Shown here piece after piece: positions 9,074 through 17,900 of a DNA stretch of 64,000 bases. The first letter of the stretch is position 1. Each line of letters begins with the position of its first letter. The DNA is taken from positions 1 through 64,000 of the forward strand of contig QKJP01000008.1 in NCBI GenBank assembly GCA_003249255.1, in the 5' to 3' direction. The DNA comes from Bacteroidales bacterium (GTDB lineage: Bacteria; Bacteroidota; Bacteroidia; Bacteroidales; Marinilabiliaceae). The notes under the pieces were generated by a model. It searched no databases and had not been told where the DNA came from. It saw only the letters and a program-made list of their open reading frames with translations. The translations under genes and the position numbers were made by a program.

Positions 9074-9451
9074 ATGGAACGAAAACATTTTGCCCACTTT
9101 ACCATTGCCGGTTTTACTTATTACGATGGTTGCATTGCTTTTAACAAACTAAAAATTGGAAAGAAATTATTGCTTAAAACCGAACCTCGAAATAAGTACG
9201 ACGACCATGCTGTGGCGATATATTACAAAGACTTAAAGCTTGGTTTTATTCCACGAGAATACAACAAGCATATTTTTGCCATACTCGAAACCGGTGCAGA
9301 TGTGTTTGAAACACGCATACAACGCTTAACACCTGATGAGCATCCCGAAGAACAGGTGCAAGTAGTGGTGTATACGAAGGTGGAGAAGGGTAATGAAATA
9401 GATTTAAGAAAGGATTTGCGGGATGATAAAATTAGGGAATTAGAGAATTAG
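9074..9451 (+). CDS. HIRAN-domain protein within the CRISPR locus
   Basis: The core GFTYYDGCIAFNKLKIGKKL, then EPRNKYDDHAVAIYY and LGFIPREYN, is a HIRAN domain. In HLTF-type proteins this domain binds 3' ends of single-stranded DNA at damaged or stalled forks. Here it stands alone. I choose ATG 9074 (MERKHFAHFTIAG), which places the domain at the start; ATG 9038, 1 bp after the upstream stop, or GTG 9017 are alternatives. The last residues (KIRELEN) are encoded by a dispersed repeat (9431-9470), so the natural C-terminus may have been replaced. Position between regulator and cas6 suggests a DNA-end role in interference or adaptation (inference). Confidence 0.75.
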   Translation: MERKHFAHFTIAGFTYYDGCIAFNKLKIGKKLLLKTEPRNKYDDHAVAIYYKDLKLGFIPREYNKHIFAILETGADVFETRIQRLTPDEHPEEQVQVVVYTKVEKGNEIDLRKDLRDDKIRELEN

Positions 9452-9470
9452 AAAATGAGATAAATTTTAG
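9431..9470. repeat. Dispersed repeat family B, copy 1 (half-element)
   Basis: AT-rich motif reading GGAATTAGAGAATTAGAAAA and then TGAGAT, shared with the longer palindromic copies at 16790-16876 and 18968-19065. It overlaps the 3' end of the HIRAN gene, supplies its stop codon and fills the gap to cas6. Confidence 0.5.
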
Positions 9471-9474
9471 CTAA

Positions 9475-10272
9475 ATGAGAATAAAATTAACACTTAACCG
9501 CACCACAAAGCAACGAATGTTGCCTATGGATTACCAGTACTTTATAAGTGCATGGATTTATAAAGTACTTAAACAAGCCGATGCCGAATTTGCAGAGTTC
9601 CTGCATGAGAAAGGTTATGGAAACAGCGATACTAAACTATATAAGCTGTTTTGCTTTTCGCGCTTAAACTTTGGTAAGCCAATATTACATAATGAACAAA
9701 AGTTGTTTGAGATAAAAACGCAAGAGGTAGAATTGCAGATAGGTTTCGATGTACCCGAAGCGGCATCAAACTTTGTACGAGGCTTGTTTATGCAGCAAGA
9801 GTTTTATTTGGGCAATAAATTTAACGGTATAGACTTTACAGTAACTAAAGTAGAATCTTTAGCGGAACCTGAATTTACTAAAACCATGAATTACCGCCTA
9901 CAAACTCCATGGGTGGTGAGTTACAGGACACCTGAAGATAAATATGCACAGTACCTAAAGCCGGAGCATGAATTGTTTCAGGAGCTTTCGATTAAGCACC
10001 TTTTGGAAAAATACAAAAATACCAAGACTGAAATATTACCTGAATTACCATTGGATTTTAAGCCTGAAAGCCAATACAAAAGAGGTGGATTCTTGGTTAA
10101 AAACGGTACCGGCAAACAGACCAGAGTTGTTGGTAACATGTTTGATTTTACACTAAATGCTCCTGTAGAAATACACAAAATGCTTTGGAATGCAGGTGTA
10201 AGTGAGAAGAGTAGTAGTGGGTTTGGGTGGTGTGAAATTAGACAGGATTTACAGGATGAAATTAATATATAG
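9475..10272 (+). CDS. cas6: CRISPR-associated endoribonuclease Cas6
   Basis: Cas6 cuts the repeat RNA of the precursor transcript to give crRNAs with an 8-nt 5' handle (here ATTGAAAT). The 265-residue protein has the RAMP fold signs: an N-terminal strand (MRIKLTLNRT), a helix with a candidate catalytic His44 (FAEFLHEKGYG), the early FSRLNFG segment, and the C-terminal glycine-rich loop GVSEKSSSGFGWCEI. The final residues RQDLQDEINI are encoded by a dispersed repeat (10240-10265). It precedes cas8b by 34 bp in the operon. Confidence 0.9.
   Translation: MRIKLTLNRTTKQRMLPMDYQYFISAWIYKVLKQADAEFAEFLHEKGYGNSDTKLYKLFCFSRLNFGKPILHNEQKLFEIKTQEVELQIGFDVPEAASNFVRGLFMQQEFYLGNKFNGIDFTVTKVESLAEPEFTKTMNYRLQTPWVVSYRTPEDKYAQYLKPEHELFQELSIKHLLEKYKNTKTEILPELPLDFKPESQYKRGGFLVKNGTGKQTRVVGNMFDFTLNAPVEIHKMLWNAGVSEKSSSGFGWCEIRQDLQDEINI
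10240..10265. repeat. Dispersed repeat family A, copy 1 (half-element, coding)
   Basis: AGACAGGATTTACAGGATGA, the left arm of the family A palindrome seen in full at 17430-17491 and 17871-17933. It lies inside the 3' end of cas6 and encodes its last residues. Confidence 0.6.
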
Positions 10273-10306
10273 AAAAATTTAGCCTAAACATATAGCTTAA
10301 CCAAAT

Positions 10307-11710
10307 ATGAAAAACGAGAACATAAATAAGGAATGGTTAATAAAACCAACCGGTGACCCTTTTGCCGATGTTGGCGGATATGTAATAGAGTATCTACAAC
10401 AGCGGGAACCGGATAAAAGTATTTTAGAGTTAATTGAAGATATAGCAAAATTGTATGTACATAGCTGGGATGCTAAGCTAAATGCATTTTTTCTAAATTC
10501 TAAAATCACTCAGGCTGCATTTAAAACAGACAAAAAAATTAGTGAGACAATAAAGTATTTCAGTAACCTTATCAACAATAAGGAGCAATCTGTTAAAGGT
10601 CATTGCCGTTTATCAGGGCAAAATACATACCTATTTCAAGCAGGTAGAGATAATTCAATATTGTCCGGTTCAGGAACGTTTGTAAATTTTCATCATTTTT
10701 TTCAGGAAGGGATTATGCTTTCTAAAGAAATGTTGATTCGAATGTACTTTGTGCCATTAGGAACGGTATCAATTCAAGGACGAATTGCAGTTATAAAGTC
10801 AAATATTCATGAAGTTACAAAGCATTATGTGTTTGAAAATGTCAGGAATAATCTTCATAAGGTAGGAACTAATACTGAAGATGTCGGGGTTATTAAATCG
10901 GAGTTTAGTAATCCTGCAAATGCCTTGTTTTCTTTTGTTGATGACGTTATTTATAAAGCAAAACTTTATAATGAAAACCAACAACCAATTTCTTTATCGT
11001 TATTGCATTTTACAAACTTTGGCGCAAGTCCGGAGGTTACGGTATATATCCTTCCGGCACTTGTGTTTAGGTTTTATTCAATTTGCACTCGTGGTGAATA
11101 TCTAAAGGATTGGAATTATTTTGTTCGGTCTCATTATTATAATTCCGGTCAAAAAGGAGCATTGTATAATCCAAAGTCAGATTGTTTTGAATTAGAGAAG
11201 AAAGGAAATATAAATTCAACTTCGTTTGAAGACTATAAAAGCTGGACAAATTTCATTTACAAAAAACTTCTTTCCGGAGAATCGATACTTAAAGAATTCC
11301 TGCGATGGTCTCGAAAACATAAAATGAACATTAAAATAATTGAAGCCTATCAAATAAATATTGGACAAATGAAGAAAGAAACAATTCAAAAAATTAAACA
11401 AATGGCCGACTTCATTACACAAAGTGAAAATGAAGATGTAATTAAAAAGAGTATCCGGGCTTTAGATGGAGCCAGAAATCCTGCAATGTTGCGACGCTTT
11501 ATCATTAAGGGATTAATTGCTGAAAACTATAAGAATAATAACGAAGAACCTATTGTGTCGTTAGAAGATTACACCAATTATTTATTTCCCGATGGAAATT
11601 CATGGCAGGAAATAAGGGATATGCTAATAATTGCCATTTACCAAAAAATGCATGAATTAAACCTTAATATAGAAATTGAACTTGAAGAAGAATTAGAAAA
11701 TCAAAATTAA
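10307..11710 (+). CDS. cas8b: Type I-B Cascade large subunit Cas8b (Cst1-like)
   Basis: The 467-residue protein fills the large-subunit position between cas6 and cas7 and resembles Cas8b1/Cst1. The N-terminal part begins with WLIKPTGDPFADVGGYVIEY and contains the segment HCRLSGQNTYLFQAGRDNS, then FHHFFQEGIMLSKEMLIRMYF. I do not see the two CXXC pairs of the original Cst1 family, as is usual in divergent members. It recognises the PAM and recruits Cas3 in type I-B. An acidic tail (ELEEELENQN) ends the protein. It is 11 bp from cas7. Confidence 0.8.
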   Translation: MKNENINKEWLIKPTGDPFADVGGYVIEYLQQREPDKSILELIEDIAKLYVHSWDAKLNAFFLNSKITQAAFKTDKKISETIKYFSNLINNKEQSVKGHCRLSGQNTYLFQAGRDNSILSGSGTFVNFHHFFQEGIMLSKEMLIRMYFVPLGTVSIQGRIAVIKSNIHEVTKHYVFENVRNNLHKVGTNTEDVGVIKSEFSNPANALFSFVDDVIYKAKLYNENQQPISLSLLHFTNFGASPEVTVYILPALVFRFYSICTRGEYLKDWNYFVRSHYYNSGQKGALYNPKSDCFELEKKGNINSTSFEDYKSWTNFIYKKLLSGESILKEFLRWSRKHKMNIKIIEAYQINIGQMKKETIQKIKQMADFITQSENEDVIKKSIRALDGARNPAMLRRFIIKGLIAENYKNNNEEPIVSLEDYTNYLFPDGNSWQEIRDMLIIAIYQKMHELNLNIEIELEEELENQN

Positions 11711-11721
11711 CAATACCCAAT

Positions 11722-12786
11722 ATGGAAAATTTAAAAACTCAAGGATTTGTCCTTTTAGATGTTGATGTAGTAGCATTAAATAATGCAGGTAAAAACACTA
11801 CAAGTAATTTCGATAATGCAGTAGCTACCAAAAGTGTATATAAAAATGGGCGTAAGTATGTGTATGTTTCCGGTCAGGCTTGGCGTTACTGGTGGAGAGA
11901 AGCGTTGCAAAAGAACTGTGGTTGGGAATTATCGCCTGTTATTCGAGAAAGTAAAATTGCGTTTACAAATGCTAATCCTATTAAATATGCAGATGATGAT
12001 GTTTTTGGATATATGCGTGCAGCGTCTGAAGAAATTGAAGAAAAGGGTAAAAAGAAAAAGGTAAATATTACGGTTACACGTGTATCTCCACTTAAAAATT
12101 CAGCTGTAGTTTCTGCTTCGTCTGTTAGTCCGTCAGAAAATTGGTCTAGCATGGCAAGACAGGAAGGTGACTCAGTACCATATAGTAAACAAGAGTACAG
12201 TGCTATTATGAAAGGTATGTTTAGTCTTGACTTGGCACAGGTTGGAACATTTGCAAATTATAATAAAACCGGATATGTAAATTTATCAGAAAGCTTAAAG
12301 GAAGAAGCCGTAAAAGCCGGAGCTGAGTTAGTTGATGACCCTTTTGTGAAAAATGAAAAAGGGGAACCGCAAAAGTTAATTCAACTTAAAAAAGAGGAAA
12401 GAATAAGCAGAGCGAAAGATACCATTCAAGCATTAAAATATATTTCGGGTGGGGCTATGCAAACTAATAATATGGGAGATGTAACCCCAAAGTTCATTAT
12501 TTTGGCAACTACCAACACCGGTAATCATCCGTTTTCGCATGTTATTAAAAGTACTGGAGTAAGAGACGAAGAAGCAGTTTTGAATGTTGAAGGAATTGAA
12601 GAAGTGCTGAAAGAATACAAAGACACTTTTAAAGGAAATGTATTTATTGGCATTAGAAGTGGTTTTATGGATTCAGAAAAAGAGAATCTTCAAAATATTG
12701 AGAAAGCTTTCGATTTTGTTAAGTTGGGTTCAGTTAATGAAATGATTGATTTATACTGCAAGCAATTAGAAACTCAAATGAATTAG
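11722..12786 (+). CDS. cas7: Cascade backbone subunit Cas7 (Cst2/DevR)
   Basis: The 354-residue protein starts with KTQGFVLLDVDVVALNNAGK, matching the Cst2/DevR-type Cas7 start, and continues with KYVYVSGQAWRYWWREAL, a well-conserved block of this family. Several Cas7 copies line the crRNA in Cascade. The charged region around EEIEEKGKKKKVNITVTRVS corresponds to the thumb or insertion. The gene overlaps nothing and ends 1 bp before cas5, as expected for a tightly coupled operon. Confidence 0.92.
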   Translation: MENLKTQGFVLLDVDVVALNNAGKNTTSNFDNAVATKSVYKNGRKYVYVSGQAWRYWWREALQKNCGWELSPVIRESKIAFTNANPIKYADDDVFGYMRAASEEIEEKGKKKKVNITVTRVSPLKNSAVVSASSVSPSENWSSMARQEGDSVPYSKQEYSAIMKGMFSLDLAQVGTFANYNKTGYVNLSESLKEEAVKAGAELVDDPFVKNEKGEPQKLIQLKKEERISRAKDTIQALKYISGGAMQTNNMGDVTPKFIILATTNTGNHPFSHVIKSTGVRDEEAVLNVEGIEEVLKEYKDTFKGNVFIGIRSGFMDSEKENLQNIEKAFDFVKLGSVNEMIDLYCKQLETQMN

Positions 12787-12787
12787 A

Positions 12788-13462
12788 ATGGAAGCATATA
12801 GAGTAAAAATAAGCTCATGGACTTCCGGCTTTCGTTATCCAAATCTTATTTCGGGATATCAGCCTACACTTGAAGTGCCGCCAATTAGTACTGTTCTTGG
12901 TTTGATTAATGCCGCTTCCGGTACTTATTTGAATTTTTCGGGTGAGCAGATAGGGTATTATTTCGAGTATGATATTAAAGGAGTTGATTTGGAAACTATT
13001 TATCAAGTAGAAAGGCATAAAACGCAAGCATATCCTTTAAACAAAGCAAAATCGAACGTAATAAACCGTGAGTTTTTATTTGATTGCAGTCTGTATGTGT
13101 ATTTGACCAATGAAGAATATGTAAGTTACTTGGAAAATCCTTATTATTCCTTGGTACTAGGGCGAAGTAGTGATTTAGCAACCATTGATAAAATTGAAAA
13201 AGTAAATATTAAAGAAGTTGCAAATGCTTCGAAAATTAAAGGACAAGTAATTCCTTTTGAAGATAACTTTTTGCCCGGGGAAATTCAGGCATTGCCCAAA
13301 TACTTTACGAATACAATACCTCGTAACAATTTAGGAACGGAAGCCTTTTCGGTAATATCATGCAAGGCAGGTGATATGAATACAAATCTAAATGCCTATA
13401 CCGATGAATTGTCAGAAGGCAAAGAATTACATATTTACATGCATCAATTAAATAATATCTGA
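12788..13462 (+). CDS. cas5: Cascade subunit Cas5 (Cas5b/Cas5t type)
   Basis: Cas5 caps the 5' handle of the crRNA in Cascade. The 224-residue protein begins MEAYRVKISSWTSGFRYPN, the standard Cas5 N-terminal strand with an SW/F motif, followed by PTLEVPPISTVLGLINAASG, the conserved helix of Cas5t/Cas5b proteins. Length is normal. It is 1 bp from cas7 and 2 bp from cas3, so translation is probably coupled. Confidence 0.9.
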   Translation: MEAYRVKISSWTSGFRYPNLISGYQPTLEVPPISTVLGLINAASGTYLNFSGEQIGYYFEYDIKGVDLETIYQVERHKTQAYPLNKAKSNVINREFLFDCSLYVYLTNEEYVSYLENPYYSLVLGRSSDLATIDKIEKVNIKEVANASKIKGQVIPFEDNFLPGEIQALPKYFTNTIPRNNLGTEAFSVISCKAGDMNTNLNAYTDELSEGKELHIYMHQLNNI

Positions 13463-13464
13463 TT

Positions 13465-15711
13465 ATGGAGTTGTTAGCAAAGTCAGAACCGAGAGTTTTA
13501 TTAAAACAACACATCAATGATGGGTTATTAATAGTTGAGGAATTAAAAAAATGTATCCCATCTGTTGATGGTTCCGACTTTTATGAGATATTAAAATTGT
13601 GTGTAATATTTCATGATATTGGTAAATCACATACCGAATTTCAAAAAAAGTTACTTGGGGAAAATAATTCATGGCATTTTCAACGTCATGAATTGTTTTC
13701 AATTCCCTTCATTGATAATCTGACTATTGATGATTCGTTGAAGCAACTTATAAAGCTTATTGTTGCAGGCCACCACAAGGATTATTCTACACTTTTTAAA
13801 TTTATTGATAAGAATTACCAAACAGGAGAACCGGATGCTTTGGGCTTTGAGTTTGAAGTAGATGAAAAAAAAGATTTTAAAAAGGAGTTTGAAGGTTCAA
13901 TATTATCAGAACGCGCCTTATCCGTTTTAAAAGAATTTGATATTGAATTATTTCTTAAAGAAATTCAGTTGCCTTTAAACCTTATTCGTAACTATTTGAG
14001 AGTTCCGACAAAAAAGCATAATGCTGAATTTATTAAGCTTTTAACTCTTTCGGGAGCTTTTAAACAATGCGACCATTTATCGTCAGGTATGGTAAAACAT
14101 CTTGAAACTTTAGAAGCTAAAGATTTCGACTTTCTATATTCTACCAAGTATGATTTCTATACTCATCAAATACAATCATCACAGACCATTGATAATGTAA
14201 TTTTAACTGCCCCAACCGGTTCCGGTAAAACAGAAACTTCATTCCTGTGGCTCAAAAATCAAATTGAAAATTTCGGACAAGGCAGAGTTTTCTACATTTT
14301 GCCATATACCGCATCAATAAATGCAATGTATGAACGGCTTAATAAAGACATAAACAGTAATGTCGAAAAAGTTGGTTTAGTACATGGGAAATTGGCTGAA
14401 TATATTGAGAATAAGTTTTCTGACGACGATTATATCGAGAAAAAGAATTTAATTGAGACGTATAAAACGTTAGTCACTCCGGTAAAAGTTACAACCCCGT
14501 TCCAGTTACTTAAACATATTTTTGGCCTCAAAGGATTTGAGAAAGGAATATTTGAATGGTGTGGCGGTTATTTTATTTTCGATGAAATACATGCATATAA
14601 TCCGGCAGTATTTGCACAAATAAAAGTGTTACTTGAGTTTGCAACCCAAAACTTAAATACAAAAGCGTTTGTAATGACGGCAACAATGCCCAAGTTTTTA
14701 AAAGAAGAACTAGAAGCTTCGCTTGAGTCAAAGGTGGAAATTTGTGCATCAAACAATCTTTATGAAAGCTTTACAAGACATAGGGTAAATGTACATTCCG
14801 GTTTGTTAACTGAAAACCTTAATGAAATACAGAATTCAATAAATTCCGGAATGAAGGTATTGGTTGTTTGTAATACTGTTAAGAATGCTCAATTAGTTTA
14901 CAATCAAATAAACTGTAGTTCAAAAACTCTTTTGCACAGTGCTTTTAATAGTATAGACAGGTATAAAAATGAAGAACAAGTACAACAAGATGATAATCAG
15001 TTGTTGGTTGGGACACAAGCAATAGAAGTTAGTCTCGATATTGACTATGATGTAATTTATACCGAACCGGCTCCTTTAGATGCCCTCATACAAAGATTTG
15101 GGAGGGTAAATAGAAAAAGACAAAAAGGTATTTCTTCTTGCGTTGTATTTGACGAAAGAAACAAAACAGATAAATACATTTATAAAAATGAAAATGTAAT
15201 CACACGAACATTAGAGGTTTTAAAATCAATTGAAGCCAATTTTGACGGAGTAATAAAAGAAATTGAATTACAGAAGTATATTGATTTTGTTTATCCACAG
15301 TGGGATGTGAATGATAAGGAAGAATTTGAAAGAGTTTATAAAAATTTATCCTATTTCATAGAAAATGATTTACATCCTTTTATGTCTTCAAAGATGAAAG
15401 AAGATGAGTTTTACGAACAGTTTGATGGTGTAAAAGTATTGCCGGTATCATTAGAATGTGATTATGTAAATTTTATAAATCAAGGTTATATCCAAAAGGC
15501 AGAAGCCTTAAAAGTTCAAATTTCTGAAAAGCGTTTTTTGCAATTGTTTTATAACGAGGGTGTCAGTAAAGAAAGAACAGTTTTTGAAATAATGGAATCA
15601 AAAAAAATAAAAGAGTTGTCATATTATTTGGTGAATCGAAAATATACGGGTGAATTAGGATTGGAGATTGATGTAGAGGAGGATAGTTGTAATTCTAATA
15701 CTATGTTGTGA
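13465..15711 (+). CDS. cas3: CRISPR-associated nuclease-helicase Cas3 (HD + DExH)
   Basis: Cas3 unwinds and degrades target DNA after Cascade binding. The 748-residue protein has an N-terminal HD nuclease domain with H50-D51 (VIFHDIGKSHTEF), H75 (FQRHE) and H103-H104 (AGHHKDY). The helicase part carries Walker A APTGSGKT (249-256), DEIH (373-376), TAT (405-407) and motif VI QRFGRVNR (543-550). All key residues are present, so the enzyme should be active. It starts 2 bp after cas5. The 3' end is followed by a family A repeat half-element. Confidence 0.95.
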   Translation: MELLAKSEPRVLLKQHINDGLLIVEELKKCIPSVDGSDFYEILKLCVIFHDIGKSHTEFQKKLLGENNSWHFQRHELFSIPFIDNLTIDDSLKQLIKLIVAGHHKDYSTLFKFIDKNYQTGEPDALGFEFEVDEKKDFKKEFEGSILSERALSVLKEFDIELFLKEIQLPLNLIRNYLRVPTKKHNAEFIKLLTLSGAFKQCDHLSSGMVKHLETLEAKDFDFLYSTKYDFYTHQIQSSQTIDNVILTAPTGSGKTETSFLWLKNQIENFGQGRVFYILPYTASINAMYERLNKDINSNVEKVGLVHGKLAEYIENKFSDDDYIEKKNLIETYKTLVTPVKVTTPFQLLKHIFGLKGFEKGIFEWCGGYFIFDEIHAYNPAVFAQIKVLLEFATQNLNTKAFVMTATMPKFLKEELEASLESKVEICASNNLYESFTRHRVNVHSGLLTENLNEIQNSINSGMKVLVVCNTVKNAQLVYNQINCSSKTLLHSAFNSIDRYKNEEQVQQDDNQLLVGTQAIEVSLDIDYDVIYTEPAPLDALIQRFGRVNRKRQKGISSCVVFDERNKTDKYIYKNENVITRTLEVLKSIEANFDGVIKEIELQKYIDFVYPQWDVNDKEEFERVYKNLSYFIENDLHPFMSSKMKEDEFYEQFDGVKVLPVSLECDYVNFINQGYIQKAEALKVQISEKRFLQLFYNEGVSKERTVFEIMESKKIKELSYYLVNRKYTGELGLEIDVEEDSCNSNTML

Positions 15712-15730
15712 TTTCCCATAATTTAAATCC

Positions 15731-15751
15731 CGTTAATCCTGTCCAAATCCT
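15731..15751. repeat. Dispersed repeat family A, copy 2 (half-element)
   Basis: CGTTAATCCTGTCCAAATCC is the right arm of the family A palindrome (compare 17871-17933). It lies between cas3 and the YggL-like gene. Confidence 0.5.
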
Positions 15752-15766
15752 AAAAAAACATCCCCC

Positions 15767-16078
15767 ATGAAAAAACGCCTCCGCAAAAAACTCCACAAAG
15801 GAGAATTTCAAGAATTTGGTTTTTCCATTAAAGGAGAATTTAATCAAGAGTTATCTACGGATGAACTTCATGAATTTACGGCCAATTTAGACGAACTGGA
15901 AGATGAAAAGTTCATTCATTTCGATGGCGGTTTTGATCCCAAGAGGTTTAGCTGGTTTGTTTCTCGTTATCGGGGCAGTTTCACGCCAGAAGAAGGGTTC
16001 GAAATAGAGAAATGGTCTAAAGATCATCCACAGGTAAAAGTAGTAAAAGCAGAACCCTTAGTTGACGCATGGTATTGA
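15767..16078 (+). CDS. YggL (DUF469)-like 50S ribosome-binding protein
   Basis: The 103-residue protein starts KKRLRKKLHKGEFQEFGFS, which matches the highly conserved start of the YggL/DUF469 family (KRLRKKLH-EFQELGF). E. coli YggL binds the large ribosomal subunit. The rest (DGGFDPKRFSWFVSRYRG and a C-terminal segment VVKAEPLVDAWY) fits family length. It lies in the same direction between cas3 and cas4, with repeats on the cas3 side, so it may be a passenger of the locus. I know of no described role in CRISPR immunity. Confidence 0.8.
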   Translation: MKKRLRKKLHKGEFQEFGFSIKGEFNQELSTDELHEFTANLDELEDEKFIHFDGGFDPKRFSWFVSRYRGSFTPEEGFEIEKWSKDHPQVKVVKAEPLVDAWY

Positions 16079-16185
16079 TAACCATTGAAAATAGTAAATT
16101 TGTGAATTGGATCATTAGAAACGATTCCCATTTACTCTAATCGTTAAAAAAATGATAACAAAAGATAAAATGATAATAGAAAAAT

Positions 16186-16773
16186 ATGTTAGTAAGTAGT
16201 AGCACCTATCAGTTTAAGGTTCAAATTAAAGGAATAACACAACCACCGGTTTGGCGAAGAATAATTATGCCGGCAGAGGCCTCGTTTATCGACTTTCATC
16301 ATGCCATACAAGTTTCATTCGGATGGCATAATGCACATTTATATGAGTTTGCAGATAAATCATTTGGGTATGGACTTAGTATAAAAGAACCTAATGAATT
16401 TGATGATGAGTTTGAGTACAGTGATGTAAGAGATGCTGCATCAACTCCATTGTCTTCTGTCTTCTTAAAAGAAGGTGATAAATTAATTTATGTTTATGAT
16501 TTTGGAGATAGTTGGGAACATAAAATCACCTTAGAAAAAATTGCAGAAGAATCTATAGAAAAACCAAACTGCATTGCCGGAAAAGGTAAATGTCCGCCCG
16601 AAGATTGTGGTGGTATAGGTGGGTATGCCTATATGAAACATGTTTTGGTTGACAAGTCTCATGAAGAACATGATACTTTTTTAGAATGGTTAGGACTTGA
16701 TGACGGCAGTGATTGGAACCCTCATGAATTTAATGTAGTAGATGCACAAAAAATGCTAAATAATGTATTTTGA
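16186..16773 (+). CDS. Plasmid pRiA4b ORF-3-like protein
   Basis: The 195-residue protein shows the PF07929 signature: FKVQIKGITQPPVWRRI, then FIDFHHAIQVSFGWHNAHLYEF, then VYDFGDSWEHKITLE, then CPPEDCGGIGGY. The family occurs on plasmids and near mobile DNA; its biochemical role is not known to me. Conserved His, Asp and Cys residues (HNAHL, DFGDSWEH, C-PPEDC) suggest metal binding (inference). It is the second non-Cas gene between cas3 and cas4, followed by a family B palindromic repeat. Confidence 0.8.
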   Translation: MLVSSSTYQFKVQIKGITQPPVWRRIIMPAEASFIDFHHAIQVSFGWHNAHLYEFADKSFGYGLSIKEPNEFDDEFEYSDVRDAASTPLSSVFLKEGDKLIYVYDFGDSWEHKITLEKIAEESIEKPNCIAGKGKCPPEDCGGIGGYAYMKHVLVDKSHEEHDTFLEWLGLDDGSDWNPHEFNVVDAQKMLNNVF

Positions 16774-16789
16774 CAACTGTGGTTATTAG

Positions 16790-16876
16790 GAAGTTAGAGA
16801 GTTGGGGGACTGAAAAAATGATTCTCACACTCTCAAATTTTCAATTTCCCAATTCACCACCTCACTAACTCACCAC
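16790..16876. repeat. Dispersed repeat family B, copy 2 (palindromic)
   Basis: GGAAGTTAGAGAGTTGGGGG at the left is answered on the right by TCTCAAATTTTCAATTTCCC, AATTCACCACC and TCACTAACTC. It is a diverged inverted repeat filling the gap between the pRiA4b ORF-3-like gene and cas4. Confidence 0.5.
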
Positions 16877-16878
16877 CT

Positions 16879-17385
16879 ATGCACCTAACCGGAACCCATT
16901 TCAACTACTATCTTGTGTGCAAGCGTAAACTTTGGCTTTTTGCTAACAGCATACAAATGGAACATACATCAGATCTTGTATACGAAGGAAAAATCATTCA
17001 TGAGAAAAGTTATCCTCAACGGGCTAATAAATACAAAGAAATTGAACTCGAGGGTATTAAAATTGATTTTTACGACACTAAGAATAAGCTCATTCACGAA
17101 ACCAAGAAGTCAAGAAAAGAGCACGAGTCACATGTTTGGCAATTAAAGTATTATATCTACAGGCTTCAGGAAGCAGGAATTGAAGAAGCATCCGGACTAT
17201 TAGAATATCCTAAAGAACGACAAACAGAAGAAGTTCTATTAAGTATGCCGGATAGAGAGAGAATTATTGAGATAGAATCTGAGATAAAAGAGATAATGCA
17301 TTCAGAACAATGTCCACCGGAAATAAACGCTCCCAAATGTAAAAAGTGCAGTTATTTCGATTTTTGTTATGCAATAGAACTGTAG
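16879..17385 (+). CDS. cas4: CRISPR adaptation exonuclease Cas4
   Basis: Cas4 trims prespacers and selects PAM-correct ends. The 168-residue protein has the iron-sulfur cluster cysteines C14 (YYLVCKRKLW) and C154, C157, C163 (KCKKCSYFDFC), and a RecB-type nuclease core with D63 (IKIDFYD) and E74-x-K76 (IHETKKS), then QLKYYIYRL, the QhxxY-like helix. The early motif FNYYLVCKRKLWLF is typical of Cas4a proteins. It is flanked by family B and family A repeats rather than fused to cas1. Confidence 0.92.
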   Translation: MHLTGTHFNYYLVCKRKLWLFANSIQMEHTSDLVYEGKIIHEKSYPQRANKYKEIELEGIKIDFYDTKNKLIHETKKSRKEHESHVWQLKYYIYRLQEAGIEEASGLLEYPKERQTEEVLLSMPDRERIIEIESEIKEIMHSEQCPPEINAPKCKKCSYFDFCYAIEL

Positions 17386-17429
17386 AAAAAATATCGAACC
17401 ATTCTGAATGAATATGTAAATATAAAAGT

Positions 17430-17491
17430 AGACAGGATTCACAAGATTTACAGGAAGAAAGGGAATCATGTTAATTCTGTAATTCCTGACT
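17430..17491. repeat. Dispersed repeat family A, copy 3 (palindromic)
   Basis: Left arm AGACAGGATTCACAAGATTT and right arm TGTTAATTCTGTAATTCCTG form an imperfect inverted repeat. Copies with this acaggatt/aatcctgt pattern occur in many unrelated bacteria. It marks the upstream side of the GxxExxY gene. Confidence 0.6.
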
Positions 17492-17510
17492 AAACCATTT
17501 TACCTAGTTT

Positions 17511-17900
17511 ATGATAAATGAAGATTTAACTAAAAAAATAATCAAGTGTGCCTATACAGTGCACAACACCTTAGGTTCCGGTTTTCTAAAAAAAGTATAC
17601 GAAAATGCACTTTCAATAGAATTGAAGAAGGCTGGTTATAAGGTTCAAACACAATACCCTATATCTGTTTATTATGATGATGAAGTATTAGTTGAGTTTT
17701 ATGCAGATGTGTTAGTCGAAGATGTTATAATATTGGAATTAAAAGCAGTATCAGAAATTTCCAAGATTCATGAAGTACAATTGGTTAATTATCTTAAAGC
17801 TACAGGAAATGATTTAGGATTGCTTATAAATTTTGGAGAATCTGTTCAAGTAAAAAGGAAATATAAAAATAGACAGGATTCACAGGATTTCACACGATGA
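17511..17900 (+). CDS. GxxExxY protein (PD-(D/E)XK-like)
   Basis: The 129-residue protein belongs to the GxxExxY family (PF13366). The start VHNTLGSGFLKKVYENAL aligns with the family motif, but the Glu is Lys27 here (G24-F-L-K27-K-V-Y30). The putative nuclease residues remain: D66 (FYADVLV) and E76-x-K78 (ILELKAV). The last residues, RQDSQDFTR, are encoded by repeat copy 4, so the normal end may be altered. The gene is bracketed by two family A repeats between cas4 and cas1 and looks like a repeat-flanked passenger. No function is established for the family. Confidence 0.8.
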   Translation: MINEDLTKKIIKCAYTVHNTLGSGFLKKVYENALSIELKKAGYKVQTQYPISVYYDDEVLVEFYADVLVEDVIILELKAVSEISKIHEVQLVNYLKATGNDLGLLINFGESVQVKRKYKNRQDSQDFTR

